Assembly: GCA_037043015.1 (NCBI GenBank)
Contig: CM073322.1
Coordinates: forward strand, 21,356,364 to 21,420,363
DNA length: 64,000 nt
Reading direction: 5' to 3'
Source of the DNA: Bryum argenteum
Lineage: Eukaryota > Streptophyta > Bryopsida > Bryales > Bryaceae
Below, piece by piece: positions 33,499-45,368 of this stretch; positions within the stretch are counted from its first letter, which is position 1, and the number at the start of each line of letters is the position of its first letter. The translations under genes and the position numbers were made by a program. The notes under the pieces were generated by a model, which made no database searches, was not told the origin of the DNA, and was given only the letters and a program-made list of their open reading frames with translations.

Positions 33499-33905
33499 CA
33501 TAGATTTGAGTGCAAAGGGTTGAGTTTTGGACTATTTTTTCATTTGTAAATTTTTTGGCAGTTTTCACCATTGCAAAGTCATTATTTGGGCATTTTTATG
33601 TATTTTTCTCATGGATTTATTTATTTGGTTCAAGAGTGTTATTGAGATGAACGTAAACATCTTTGTAGTTGGTGGTTTTTCGATTGCAATACGTATTGGT
33701 AGCCTTTTCACTTGAAACTGCATATGTTGAGAATTTGTGATATTTGTTGAGTACTAATATGTTACAATCTTACAATCTATGAGGCCTCATGACTCAAAAT
33801 GATGTCCAATATGTTTACTACATGATTGTATGATTGAAATCTGAATAATTTACCTTCACAATGTAATATTCGCTCTACCAAACAGTCAAACCATTTCGGG
33901 GTTAA
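32914..33905. mobile_element. Degenerate long TTAA-type element with (TA)38
   Basis: The interior matches 29890-30345 and 37990-38300 (CATCCAAAGTTTGTTTTGGC, GTTTTTGAGTAGGGC, GAGTTTTGGACTATTTTTTC). The ends are decayed: TTTA-CCCGG at the left and TTTCGGGG-TTAA at the right. An uninterrupted AT dinucleotide tract spans 33419-33495. Non-coding. Confidence 0.5.
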
Positions 33906-35003
33906 AAGTGAACTCAAGCCACTTTTTTCTCTACCTCTACCGTGTACAAAAATGAACAAACCTGATCCAAAAGAGTAGTCTACCGAACCTCCCACCAACA
34001 AGAAAATTGTGGCACCAATTTCTCATTTTCTGACTAAAATAGAATTGCAGAGGTTATTACAGGAATGTAGTGATCGGAGTTAGTCAGTCTGTGCTTTCGA
34101 CGCAGCGGCAACAACAGTTTCGAACGTGCAAATGGTCAAAGTGGAGAAACTTGTGGTTTAAGCAGGCCAGGAGAACAATTGAGCTCTGCATGACGACGAC
34201 GATGATGATGATGAGGGGGCCAGTGATCAAGTTTCAACACAGATCTAGGTGAATGGCCATGCAGCTCAACACCTCAAGAAGCAAAAAGCGAGACTGTTGG
34301 TTGGGCTGGCCTGGCCGGGCTACCCCACCGGCAAACTGAGGCAGGCAGCCGCAGCTATTCGTGGGCGAGAGAATCGACTGAGATCGAGTCGCACTAATTC
34401 CGATCGGCCGCCGTAACAATGGCGATTGGTAAAAAGCGGCACCGTAGCGGGAGCCAGATATGGCAACGAGGCCGTTGACTCTGCCTTCATGTAGTCGGTG
34501 GGGTAGGCACGCAGGCAGGATCATCGGTTCGCGGAAAGCGCGGCCTAGATCAAGGGGCCCGGATATTTGATCCCTAGCTACCAGGGACCTGCCAGTAGGG
34601 ACGCCACATGGCTTGGAAGCGAGCGGATTCCTGCGGCACCCACCCCACGGGCAACAGGCCTCAGAGCGAGGGATCCCCAGCCCTGCCTGCCTTTTCTTGT
34701 AGGATGCTCCACCTGCAGTGCAGCGCGGGTGGGCAGGGTGCGACCGTGTGCGGCACATTCGGCAGCAAGCGCAAGCCAGCGGCTTCTAGAACCCGCGCCA
34801 CATACCAGACCCTACGGGGCGGGCAAACTGCATTGCTCCGGAGCATAAGGGGAGGAGTTGTTGGATGCTCCTATTGACGCCCCGCTAATCTCGCCGTCTG
34901 GCCCGGTCAATCAGACCAACTCATTCCTACCTTGCACCGCCACACCACTCCGGTGCCAAGGCTCGGGGAAATAATTTCATCCTTGACCGGCTTATACCCT
35001 CCA
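33906..35003. other. GC-rich island, no assignable gene
   Basis: 34070-34970 is markedly GC-rich. The longest frame is 174 codons on the minus strand (34758-34234), Pro/Gly/Arg/Cys-rich and without a recognisable domain; such frames are expected by chance at this GC. Splice-like signals exist but no consistent model emerged. It may be the first exon or promoter of a non-coding transcript. Confidence 0.3.
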
Positions 35004-35271
35004 TTTTCCATGAAACTATTCCGATGATTGCCTCATTCTATACTGAAATGGTATTTAAGAGCTTTTCTTGTAATTTTCATCGGTTTTTAGCCGGTCATTT
35101 TCCATGAAACCATTCCGATGATTGCCTCATTTTATACTAGTAGTAGAGTTTCATCGGTTTCTAGCCCGTGGTTTCAGATTTTCCGTGAAACCATTCCGAT
35201 GATTGCCTCACTTTATACTAATAGTAGAATTATTCTTGTAAGTTTCATCGGTTTCTAGCCGGTGGTTTCAG
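35004..35271. repeat. Three-copy tandem repeat, 81-94 bp unit
   Basis: Units start at 35004, 35098 and 35179 and share CATGAAACCATTCCGATGAT, TGCCTCATTTTATACTA and TTTCATCGGTTTCTAGCC. Unit length varies because of a variable TTCTTGTAA insert. Confidence 0.8.
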
Positions 35272-35656
35272 AAATCAACTAGCTAATGGGCTATTTCCAT
35301 CATCTTTTGGTAATCAGCTAGTTGTGGGTTTTTCCTAATCATTTCTATGGTGAGGTAGGATGGATGAGTACCGCATACCAAATAGTGTGTGCATTCTAGG
35401 AAGAGGAAGGTTCTTGCTTTCATCTATAAACTCCAATGTATCTAACAGTTTTAGCTTACTAAGAATCTAGGGTGTTCAATTTAAGCCCAACCTAATTGTG
35501 GTGTTGATTTTGGTTCAGCTCCTTGTTGCTAAAATTAACATATGAAGTTGTATGTTTTTCAAGTTTTGTTACCTTTCTAGTAAGAGCATTTGTATGCCAA
35601 ATTCCTCATAATTAGATCTTTGCTGAGCTAAAAGATCTTTGATCTTTTGTGTGTGT

Positions 35657-35694
<38 letters not shown>

Positions 35695-35853
35695 TTGTAG
35701 ATGTAATAAAAGGTCTAACACATGAAAATATTGGAATATCAATTCTATATTTCTTCATATGCCTTTTCTATTGTCAAATACCGGCCTGTGTATTTGAGTT
35801 TCAACACACCTCCACGTGGATATCAAGCATTGTTTTAGATCATATAGGTCCTC
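35272..35853. other. Intergenic DNA with a T36 run
   Basis: A poly(T) run spans 35658-35693. No gene seen. Confidence 0.35.
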
Positions 35854-36086
35854 GGTACGGTTCTGATATGGGTACCACTAAGACGCGTCTCATTATGTGT
35901 GACCTATGTTTAATTCATCAAATATGTGCCATAAATTCCTTTTTTAACTACATGTATACAACTATAGCCATGTCACCTATAATACCATCTAGTTAGAATA
36001 ATTTTTCAATATTGTTTGTCTATCAAAAAAGTAGTTTCAAAAAAATTACACTATTTAGGAGGGGGTACCCATATCAGAACCGCACC
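35854..36086. mobile_element. MITE, 233 bp, about 23-bp inverted ends
   Basis: GGTACGGTTCTGATATGGGT at the left is mirrored by ACCCATATCAGAACCGCACC at the right with one mismatch. The interior is AT-rich. Flanks (CCTC on both sides) may be the target duplication. Superfamily uncertain. Confidence 0.7.
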
Positions 36087-37602
36087 CTCCTATGTGGTAA
36101 AAATTGCATAAACATATTCCTAACCAACCTAGGAATCAAGAATTTTCAAAGCGCGACAAGTTGGTTTTACTCTTAAAAATTGGCTTTTTTGACCTACAAA
36201 ACACTTCAAACTGAAGTATAAAAAATTGCTTGTATTTTCAATAAGGAACTTGAACTTAATTTTTAAGGTACATATACATTTATAAATTAGGTACTAGATC
36301 CTACAACTACTTCCCTACTTCCCTTGCAAAATACGTCAAACGTTGAAAACGTGTAACTTGTAATGAAAAGGAAAATTTTGAGGGTTGTATGGTTTTTCAA
36401 CTATAGGGGTTGAAGAACATTTAAGGTACGATGTACAAATAATGCTCATGACCCAAAACCGCACACTTGGGTCCTTCGAGCAAAGATTGTATAATCTATA
36501 GCTTTTACTCTTGAAGAAAATATAGATTGAAGGCTTTGCCAAAAGAGAATTGTGGCAATAAGTGCAAAGTGGTAGAAATACCTTCAAAATCTAACGCCAA
36601 AGGATAAGAGACACTTAAAAACAACTAGACTTTAGCGGCCAAACACAATGACTGATATATCGATTTTATATGGTACTTTGAGATTTTTACTTGAAGGTAC
36701 TGAAATAGATTGACAACTTTGCATGAAATTAAGTCATGTTGATTGGAACAACAAGCAGAGGTTAAAACAATTGACTGTTGGATGCCAAGTACAAGGACTG
36801 ATTGATAAGTTTAATATAGAAATAAATATGCTCTTAGATTTTTTCACCATCCTTGTTAAGATGCTTGCTTTTGACACAAAGCCACTAAAAAGGAGAGATT
36901 GACAACTTTGCATGAAATTAATTTATGTTGGTTGGGTCAACAAGTAAAGGTGAAAAGAAGTGGGTGTTGTCTGCAAGGTACAAGGACTGATTCACCACCT
37001 TCATGTAGAAGAAAAATGCTTTAGATCTTCAACAAGCCTTGTTACAATGCTTGTTTTGTACTTAAAGCATTGAAAGAGATTGACGACTTTGAATGAAGAT
37101 AAAGTATGTCGGCTTGGCAAAGAAATAAAGGCACTTTGCAATGATGCTTGGGTGTACGTTAGAGAGAGCAACTGTTTGATTATTGAGATGTTCTTTATCC
37201 AAGTTTTGTGGCTCAGCATATGCTCAAGATGTTCTTTGTCCAATTTTACAAAAAGTTCTCTACATTATATACTTGTCAAAATTTGTTTGTGCTTAACTAC
37301 TCTATTTGATACTATACTACCTCTTCATATATATGAAGAGATAAGTAACAATGTATACATGACTTATAGGACTGGTATATTCTACCGACCTAGAAGTTGA
37401 TGTATCACACCAAGTGTAGATTGACCCTTATGATTTAACCTCATGTGTGAATACAAACCATTCATACATTTCATAAATCATTCATTTACAAAACATGCAT
37501 AAAATATTGATACAAGAGTATAAGAAAATTTAATCCTAAATCTTAATTTTCAAATAAAAATTGCTCATATTAACAACATTTAGAAGATAATCAAGCTATA
37601 GC
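36087..37602. other. AT-rich intergenic DNA with element remnants
   Basis: 36120-36420 shares CCTAGGAA, TGGCTTTTTTGACC and CTACTTCCCTAC-type segments with long TTAA elements and ends near ACTATAGGGG-TTGA at 36413. 36660-37100 repeats the phrase GATTGACAACTTTGCATGAA three times at roughly 190-bp spacing. No gene. Confidence 0.35.
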
Positions 37603-39703
37603 TTAGCCCCTAAGGGTCCATAAACCCAAAATGGGTTTTCCTTTGATCTCGAGCAACTATCATGAAGGGGTTAATTTTTTATTTTTTTTCCTAAGATTTT
37701 TATTAGAATGGTCCTTATTGTTCAGAGTGTATGTGGTGAAATTTGCACAATCAATTTCACTTTTAAAACCTTCATCCAAAAATCTAGTCCAAAATGATAG
37801 TTTAAGTTTTCTCATTTTTGTCTTTTTTTTGGAATATTGTCATGTTACTCAAGTTTCAAAGTGATCCAAATTTAAAAAATTACCAATCTTACAAGGGCAG
37901 CCTCCAAAATTTATAAAACCAAATTTAAAAGCTTCTGGTAATTTCTGAGTTGTTTCTTTTGAGATTTGCCAAAATTCGTGTTTTTGGAATTTTTTAGAAG
38001 AAATTCTGCTTTACCCTCAACCGGGCCGAAATGTGGAATATTGACATTTTGGATAATTGCAACAATTTTGAAGAGCCATATCTTCTTCATCCAAATCTTT
38101 TTTGGATGCAATCACTTGGGTTGCATTACAAATCAAGTTTATCTTGTGTGGTAAAAATTGCAGACCTATAAAATGAAATATGAATAAACGACATTCATTT
38201 TAGTGAAGAGAGCTCTTGTTTTTGAGATTTTCAAACCTGGGGCTTGTTTTACCATTGGGAGGCAATTATTGGAAATCAAAAAGATGTTTGCATGTATTGT
38301 GTTACATAATCATGAATTTAAGATGCAAGCTAAATACTTTTGGACTCTAGTCAGCCTCCCCGTTACTAAATTTTGACAACGTGAAGATGGAACTTTATGG
38401 GGATTGTAGAGCTTTCATACTTTTTGAAAAATTCATTTTGTGCTTCAAGATTCCTCGTACTTTACGAAATATTCTTAGTCGTAGTTTGAGAAAACTATTT
38501 GGAATCTGCCAAGAATTGCCCAAACTACGGTAAATGCTCATTTCCAATCAAAATCTACCCAACATCAATTGATTCTTAAACGCCCAAGCAAGCCCGAGGG
38601 GCTTGATTCCAACAGAATCTTCTCTGTAGCTCTCACTGTAGTCGACTTTTCACTTATATTTTGATGTCAAACTGGTCACCGTCTTGTGATGCATTCAAAA
38701 AGTGAAATTTTATAATTCAAATCACAATTTGTATGAGTGATTTTATGGTTTGAAACGATTGTAGTAGGTAGGTTGGGGTTGTACATAACCTTGTAGGAGG
38801 TTGCAAGCTCATCATTGATTGGTTCATTCATGGTGCCCAAGTTCAAAAAGTGCACTATTCATGATGCCCAAGTCCAAAAGATGTTGTGATCCAATTTTGG
38901 GCTGCCCGTTTTAGACCCCAAGGGCGTTTAAGGGTTAAAATGTATAAACTTCAAAAATTCACCAAAAATTCAGATTTTGTTTTCTTTTTTTCAGTCTTTG
39001 TTTTTTAACATGTGGAAGAGGTACCAATGCATTATCTCGCCATTTGGATTCCTAACCCAATAATTCTTCACATGCATTTTCTATTGTCAAAAACTGGCCT
39101 TTGACAGTAATTAAAATTTAGCATACCTCCATGTGAAAAATCAAGCTTTTTTCCTAAGTTTTATAAGTCCTCTCACGGTAAGAAATTACGTAGACATGTA
39201 CCTTACTCACTTAAGAACAAGAAGTTGAAGAGCCTCATTTCAAATTGGTTTTTTTGGCTCACAAAACACCTTGATCCCTATCGCAACAAGGGGAGAAAAA
39301 CTTATTTTTCAACTTTGAACGTTACAATGGTTAGAAATTTGAATGTAAGATTTTGTGTACATGTAAATGTACAAGTTAGCTACTAGATCCCACAGTTACA
39401 AACTTCAAAACTTGTCAAAACTAAAAAGTTGCATCTTGCATCAAAAGAGGGCAATTTGGCACGTTTGAGGTTAACCCACTCCCCTTTACAAATTAAGGGC
39501 TAGACCAACTCAAACAATATGTACAAATCTAATCAGATAGAGAGATTAGAAATCAAATCTCATTCATGAAAATTTTTAAAAAAAAACAATAAAAGTTTCC
39601 ACCTTCACTTTTACAACTTGTCCATTGAAGTATGTGTCTAAAAAAATTACGTATGGCCCCAAGTGTATGTATATCAAGTACCCTTGGGCCTTTATGGGGT
39701 TAA
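37603..39703. mobile_element. Long TTAA-type element, 2.1 kb including a nested copy
   Basis: The ends are TTAG-CCCCTAAGGGTCC and GGGCCTTTATGGGG-TTAA. The interior matches 14890-16098 and 51383-52206. Without the nested 363-bp insertion the length is about 1.74 kb. No transposase coding sequence is visible. Confidence 0.6.
38576..38938. mobile_element. TTAA-flanked MITE, 363 bp, nested, shortened left end
   Basis: The right end is GGGCGTTTAAGGG-TTAA. The left begins TTAA-ACGCCCAAG, so the outer seven bases of the normal terminus (TTAACCC) are missing. The copy at 56169 has the same short left end. The interior is the common 370-bp family. Confidence 0.8.
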
Positions 39704-40154
39704 ATGGTCAAATGGTTTGAGAATGTTCACATATTATCGAGTGGAATTATTGTGATCAAAGAGACTTAATGTCAAAGACTAATGGTTTTCCATCCCGACT
39801 TTCTTGGGGTGATGGAGCATGTCATAAAATTTCGTAATGACAAGGATTGGTCATCGTCCATGAATGGGGTAGGAGGGTATCGGAAGAACTTTCTTTTGGA
39901 ATGAGAAGGAGCGGTCAATATTGACTTTACAGTTGGGACCAAGATTCTCAAGCGGCTAGGTTGTACCGAAAGACCAATTAGGAAGAACTCCCTCCATGGT
40001 CCAACCATGCTCATCATGCATGGATTCCCATATGACAATGGTAGGCCCCCCTGTTTACATTCGTATTTCGGAGGAACCCATGATGCGGTTTTAGGGGGGA
40101 GGTTATCCACACCTCACGGCGTCGAACATTTCGTTGCAAAAAAAGTCATGCTCT
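39704..40154. other. Intergenic DNA with a 112-codon minus frame
   Basis: 40110-39772 is open on the minus strand (starts MDNLPPKTASW) with slightly elevated GC. No domain recognised; it might be a decayed transposon protein fragment. Confidence 0.25.
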
Positions 40155-40472
40155 CACTACACCAAATAGGTAGATTAGTGTAATTAGTGTAGATTAGTGT
40201 ATATTAGTGTAATTAGTGTAGATTAGTGTAATTAGTGTATATTAGTGTAATTATTGTAGATTAGTGTTAGATTTTTACAAGATTTGAGAATGCTGCAAGT
40301 ATTTACTTTTGATATTTAAAAAAATAAAAATAAAATCAAGAGTATTGATTCCAATACTATGAAAGGATCCCATGTTTATGGATGTAGAGGGTAAAAATAC
40401 TGACAGTAAAAACTTATAACATGTTTAAATAAATTAGTGTATCTAACACTAATCTACCTATTTAGTGTAGTC
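40155..40472. mobile_element. MITE, about 318 bp, with internal ATTAGTGTA repeats
   Basis: CACTACACCAAATAGGTAGA at the left is mirrored by the reverse complement of the right end, GACTACACTAAATAGGTAGA. Just inside the left end, a 9-11 bp unit ATTAGTGTA is repeated about ten times (40171-40268). The CACTAC start suggests a CACTA-type element; target duplication unclear. Confidence 0.65.
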
Positions 40473-41169
40473 ATTTGTTATGGAAGTGGAGACTCACAAT
40501 ATTGGTGGATGAAGTACTAGTTTGGTCCTTGATTGTGTGTGCTACTCCGTGAGCCATAGCTAGTAGTATAAAATTCACTACCATTATTATCTTCATTACA
40601 GATTGGGATGTTTGAGTTATTTTTTAGCACTCTCCCTTGATATTACACGTGTTCAACTCAGTTACCCAGAATCTAAAAACTAATACTCCATTATTGGTAC
40701 CGCTCCACTTTTGAACACTTTTCCTCATGGTTTCCACATTAAAAAATAATTAAAAATAATAAAAAATAAAGAAAATCAAGTGATCCAATTTATTGAAATC
40801 TTGAATCAACATATTTATGTTGATTCAAACTTTCAATTGAGTAAGACCACTTGACGAGGGCCTTCTTCTTCTAATGCCCATAGATTGAGAACTCAACTTG
40901 CCACTTTATGAATTGTTGTATATCATTTGCATAAAAATTGGCAATAGACTTCATGCAAAATGAAAATTCATGTTACAAAAAAGAAAGAGAGATGAATGCC
41001 TCACTCAATTCCAAGGAAATTGGTGTCACAATGAAGTTCTAACTTCTTAAAAGTCTAATTGCGCCCCATTTCTTCTCGTATAATCAATGGTGTCTTTTGT
41101 TATTTGTCGAAATAGGAATGATGCCTTGATATCATGTTTTAAGAGTGCATGTAATGTGCAACATCTTGA
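40473..41169. other. AT-rich intergenic DNA, no gene seen
   Basis: No recognisable feature. Confidence 0.35.
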
Positions 41170-41277
41170 GGCACCACAAAAGGTTACGGCTCACGACTCC
41201 CAATGAGGAGGTCGTGGATTTTACTTCCTATGCCGGCATGGTGCTCACCACCTTATTCCACCCAACTATGGTGAGGC
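41170..41277 (+). mobile_element. tRNA-derived SINE, 5' part
   Basis: GGCACCACAAAAGGTTACGG through ATGCCGGCATGGTGCTCACC matches the 5' half of the SINE at 58144 in the plus orientation. Boxes A and B are degenerate and the 3' half is absent. Confidence 0.6.
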
Positions 41278-41792
41278 ACTACTAGTATTTTTTGAGTATG
41301 TTATTGATATGTTACAGTCTTGCAATCTATGTGGCCTCATGACTCAAAATTTGAAACACATCATGTACAATATGTTCACGCCGAAGTTGAATAACTTACC
41401 TTTGTTTTCCATTTATAATCACTTTTTTTTTGAGGAATTTGTTTATTCTTGTACGAGTCATATCATTTAGGGGTTAACTCTTAACAAACTCTAAGAGTAT
41501 TTTATCAATTGTGGGCCTACAACTGCTAATTGTACATGATTTCTTGATGTTGGGTATATGATTTATGTACCTTGTCATCTGTACCGTGAATGAATGAACA
41601 AATTTGACAATTCAACAAACAACATGGTATGGCATGCAGAAGCCTTAGAACCAATAATTTTGCTTAATTTAGAGCGCTCTTAACTTAACGTCCAAAGTCA
41701 CAGGCTTCTTTAAGTTTGGGCAATCAAAACTGTAGTGTACCCATGTCCTCATGTAGGATGCATGGCTTTGACCTAGATGTGTGAAGGGTAAG
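41278..41792. repeat. Partial TTAA-element end and intergenic DNA
   Basis: 41300-41400 matches 33750-33850 (TTACAATCTTGCAATCTATG-type, GGCCTCATGACTCAAAAT), and CATTTAGGGG-TTAA ends at 41477. The left end is not defined. Confidence 0.4.
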
Positions 41793-41887
41793 GACCGAGT
41801 GGAGAGGCGTTACGCAAATGAGGGGCTCACCGAGGCCGGCAGGCCGAAGATGGGCCCCTCATTTGCGTGAGGCATCTCCACGAGGTC
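41793..41887. repeat. GC-rich perfect-type hairpin, arms about 33 bp
   Basis: The left arm GTGGAGAGGCGTTACGCAAA plus TGAGGGGC pairs with GCCCCTCATTTGCG plus TGAGGCATCTCCAC; outer GACC/GGTC extends it. The loop of about 28 bp contains GAGGCCGGCAGGCC. GC is far above the surroundings. Confidence 0.7.
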
Positions 41888-41973
41888 GTTGCCCCGCGTA
41901 AAGATGCAGCAAGAAAAAGAAATGAAATCTAAAAGAAAAAGAAAATAAATCTCAAAAAATAAAATATAATATT

Positions 41974-42037
41974 GGAGCGTAAGGCGCCCTCTCGTCGCAA
42001 AGCGGTCTCTTATGCCGAATAAGGCGCCATTCGCTCC
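41974..42037. repeat. Second hairpin, GGAGCGTAAGGCGCC arms
   Basis: GGAGCGTAAGGCGCC and GGCGCCATTCGCTCC are inverted with two mismatches around a 34-bp loop. It ends directly beside the TTAA of the next MITE. Confidence 0.65.
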
Positions 42038-42038
42038 T

Positions 42039-42280
42039 TTAACCCTTAAACGTCATATGCTTTCCTGATACCACACCCAAAATCTCTTTTAAACTCCATT
42101 TTTAGCATTGTTCTATTTTTAATTTGCTTGAGCTCTATTCTAAGAAAGTATAGATCTCTTTAAGGTGCTCAGTTTAGAATTCTAAGAATTCCATTTGGTA
42201 TAATGGAGTGTAAGTTCTGAGCAAGATTCTCTCAAAAAAAAACCCAACCCCTCGGGCTGGGTCTGACGTTTAAGGGTTAA
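42039..42280. mobile_element. TTAA-flanked MITE, 242 bp
   Basis: The ends are TTAA-CCCTTAAACGTCA and TGACGTTTAAGGG-TTAA, a perfect 13-bp terminal repeat. The interior differs from the 370-bp family, so it is a separate subfamily with the same ends. Confidence 0.85.
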
Positions 42281-43319
42281 CAATTTCGTTTCCGGGTCTT
42301 TACAATATGTTCCAACCTCTTCAAAGCATTCAAGTTCGTCATAAACCTAAGATGATTGCATAGACCTAGAAGCTCAGTACATTATTTCCTTTCCATTCCT
42401 TCTTTCTTTCTTTCTTTCTTTTTGATTTATTTTGTATTATTAATTAATTAATTAATTAATTATTTTAATAGAAAGTTTGAAAACAAGGATATGGTAAAAC
42501 ATACATCACGTTTAACATATTTGACTCCAAAAAATCAAAATGAATGGTCATTACGTGGCTTGATAAGTTTGTGAGTTTTAAGGAGATAAATTTTTGAAGG
42601 ATTTCTACATCTCAAATTTTGAAAATTTTAAAAATTACTGAAAACTGTGAAGGAAACAAAATCTCAAATTACTAAAAACTTTGAAGCTTGATTTTGCAAA
42701 TTTCGGAAGCAGGGCCCAAAAAGGCGGAAGAGTTTCAACTTGGGTCACTCTTGCTTAAAAATTCGGTTATGTAAATTTTACAAAAATTTATAATATATAC
42801 ATATATCAAACATAAAGAGTTATGAGTTGCTTGACTTAAAACTAAGATACCCATTATTTCCTAAAACCAAAACTCACCTTTCTACGAAAAGTAGTCCCTT
42901 ACCAAACTCTTTGAGTTTTCTAAACTCAAAAAAATTTGAAAAGTGGAAAGTGAAATTCGATACTCCATTTAGGATGACCGAAATTCTCGAATCCTATTTA
43001 AGGTTTCAAGGATCTAAGGGGTTATGAATTAAAGACTCATGTGTTTCTTTAATCCAAATACATCATGCAAATTTAACACCAAACCTAAATTGATATAAGA
43101 AAATTGCATTAGTATTTTAACTTCAAATACATAACATGCTAGTGTATATCAAAACGAAAAAAAAGGCCTTGCAACACTGAAAAAATTCCGCACTATATCC
43201 CTCGGTGATGTCTTGTGGGTATATTGAAATACTAAGCTAGCATGTTCGTGGATATTTATTTATCATAGGCACAAGTTTTTCAAATCATCTTCTCATGCAT
43301 ATCATCAAAATCCGCTCAA
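42281..43319. other. Intergenic DNA with short microsatellites
   Basis: (TTTC)n at 42403-42420 and (TAAT)5 at 42440-42461. 42500-43020 shares segments (AAGTTTCAACTTGGGTCACT) with the element at 60742. No gene. Confidence 0.35.
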
Positions 43320-43475
43320 ATCATGCATATTGCCAAATGACATATTGACATGCATTGAGCATTTGGCATCATTTGGCCAATGATGCATGACTTGGTAATA
43401 TTGACAATGCATGATTTTTGCTCAATATTACCAAATTTTGTCATTTGACATGCATTGACAAATTTGGGGGTCGGG
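43320..43475. repeat. Cluster of nested palindromes
   Basis: TTGGTAATATTGA (43392-43404) and TCAATATTACCAA (43422-43434) are a perfect 13-bp inverted repeat. GCATCATTTGGCCAATGATGC lies just upstream and TTGACATGCATTGACAAATT just downstream. CATATTGACATGCATTGA recurs. Confidence 0.6.
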
Positions 43476-44480
43476 GGAGCAACATTTGTCAAAAAAGTAT
43501 CTTTTTGGGGGAAATCATTTCCTCTTACGCCATTTGGAAGGAACTTGAGAAGAGCATGTCCAAACCTCAAAATTCAAAAAATCACCCGAACAATCGGAAT
43601 CATTCATGGAGGACGTCCCCGCAAATATTGAAGTTCTAGTTTCATATATGATATCTAAGTACTACGAGGTACATGGGCCGGAAATGAAATAAAAAGCCAT
43701 GATGATGACTTTGTTGATGAGTTGAAAAGTTGGTAGGGTTTGGTCGGTGGGAATTTGGGCGCTAGTGTTTGGTACGTTACTACTCTCACAGGAATCATGA
43801 TAATGGCTTAGTCCAAACCATTCAAAAGCATCCCCCTACCCAAGACGAAGACGAAGAAGAAAAAAAAGTTGTTGAATATGACTTGATAAAAATTGAGTAC
43901 CGATGATAAAAAAAAGGGGGGGGGGGTGATGATTTCTTGGTTGTTAAGACAAAGTATGAATGTGGGAGCGGATCCATTTTGTGGCCACGTTTCTTGCATT
44001 TACCATGTTCGTCGTCCAATGCGTGTGCTCGTACCTTAAAATTGTACATCCACGAATTTGGCATTGGACAACGGCATATGGTCGGTTATGACAAACCATC
44101 TACATACTTTCTTTCGACTTTCAATGCAATTTGTGTTTCTCTTACGCTTCTATCTTTCTATAACCCGTGTTGAAAACATCACTTTGATTCCGTATTGGTT
44201 TGCGTTTCTTTCCTTTTTGAATTTGATCAATTTTTCAGAAGGATTTGATCATTTGCTTTGCATTTCTCAAGTTTTTCTTGCATTGGTACATGATGGCTCT
44301 TCATTTTGCGGGTTCATTTTGGGCCTATGCAGGGTTGTTGATCAATAGAGCAATTTCAACCAATCATTTTACAAGAGCCTCAATTTCAACCAATTACATT
44401 CGAGATTTCTCCTTAGTTTCACCGTAGTGTAAATTGGCCCTTAGTATAAATTCTTGTCAGTTCTCATGATATAATACCAC
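43476..44480. other. Intergenic DNA, no gene supported
   Basis: An A-run followed by G11 at 43911-43927 is the only striking feature. Frames of 60-96 codons at 43937-44427 have no recognisable product. Confidence 0.3.
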
Positions 44481-44748
44481 TTAACCCCTAAAGGTCCAAG
44501 AAAGCAGAAATCGCTTTTTGGAATTTCCTCAGGGAGAAAATTCAGCCAACTTTGACCATTATAATCTCAAAATTGGAGAAAAATTAACGGTTCAAAGTTG
44601 ACATTTGTGAAAAGGGTCAAGTTAACTTCAAGATCCTACGGTTGGATCTTCTAATCAATGCTTAGATTGAGTTTCTTTGCACCTGAAGTAGAAGAAGGTT
44701 CTTTTTGATAATTTAAACAATTTTGTATCAAAGACCTTTAGGGGTTAA
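44481..44748. mobile_element. TTAA-flanked MITE, 268 bp
   Basis: The ends are TTAA-CCCCTAAAGGTCC and AGACCTTTAGGGG-TTAA, a 12-bp terminal repeat. The interior contains CAACTTTGACCATTATAATC and GATCCTACGGTTGGATCTTC, shared with copies at 49511, 50340 and 55904 to varying degrees. Confidence 0.88.
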
Positions 44749-44762
44749 TCAAAGTGGTTTAG

Positions 44763-44902
44763 CACTAGTAGAAAAGTGGTTGAGTTTACCATACGAGTAC
44801 GCCCCACAATGGCAATTTACACCCGAGGTGGGTGTAAATCGCCACTAATGATGTTCTTGTTGATGTAGTGGCTAGTATACTCATACCACTTTCCTACTAG
44901 TG
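44763..44902. mobile_element. CACTA-like MITE, 140 bp
   Basis: CACTAGTAGAAAAGTGGT at the left and ACCACTTTCCTACTAGTG at the right are inverted with one or two mismatches. An inner hairpin ATTTACACCC...GGGTGTAAAT follows. It lies 15 bp from the preceding TTAA element. Confidence 0.75.
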
Positions 44903-45368
44903 GAGGTGGACACTCACAACAGTTGAAGGGGTGATATTATAGAGATTGGTCAAACTATGGACATGTTTGGGGGTTCTAGTGCAAGAATTCGAGTGCATTA
45001 TGTGAGGTAATTAGAAACTTTCCCAAGGATTTGAAAGTTAGATACTCCCTTTCATGGTAAATCCCTATAAATTTATCATATTCCTTGACTCATTAGGATA
45101 CATGCTTCAAATCATTCATTGAAAAGCATCAAGTACTTCTTCTCTATTATATGGTAACATGCTAAGAAACCAAGGAAAATTCAACATAACAAGAGAGGGC
45201 TAGGGAATATTTACACAAGAATGTGCAAAATTTGCAAAGAATCATACATTTTGGACTTTTTACATGTTTTTGTTTATGGATTTTAGAGAATGTTTCTATG
45301 ATCAATTTAGGTGATTAATATACATTTGGTAATGAAATTGAAGGATACAAGCTTCCTCATGAGCAAAT
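44903..45368. other. Intergenic DNA, no gene seen
   Basis: No recognisable feature. Confidence 0.35.

Noticed and set aside
34234..34758. 174-codon minus-strand frame in a GC-rich island
   Set aside because: Overlapping frames on both strands are similarly long, composition is low-information, and no domain is seen; expected by chance at this GC content.
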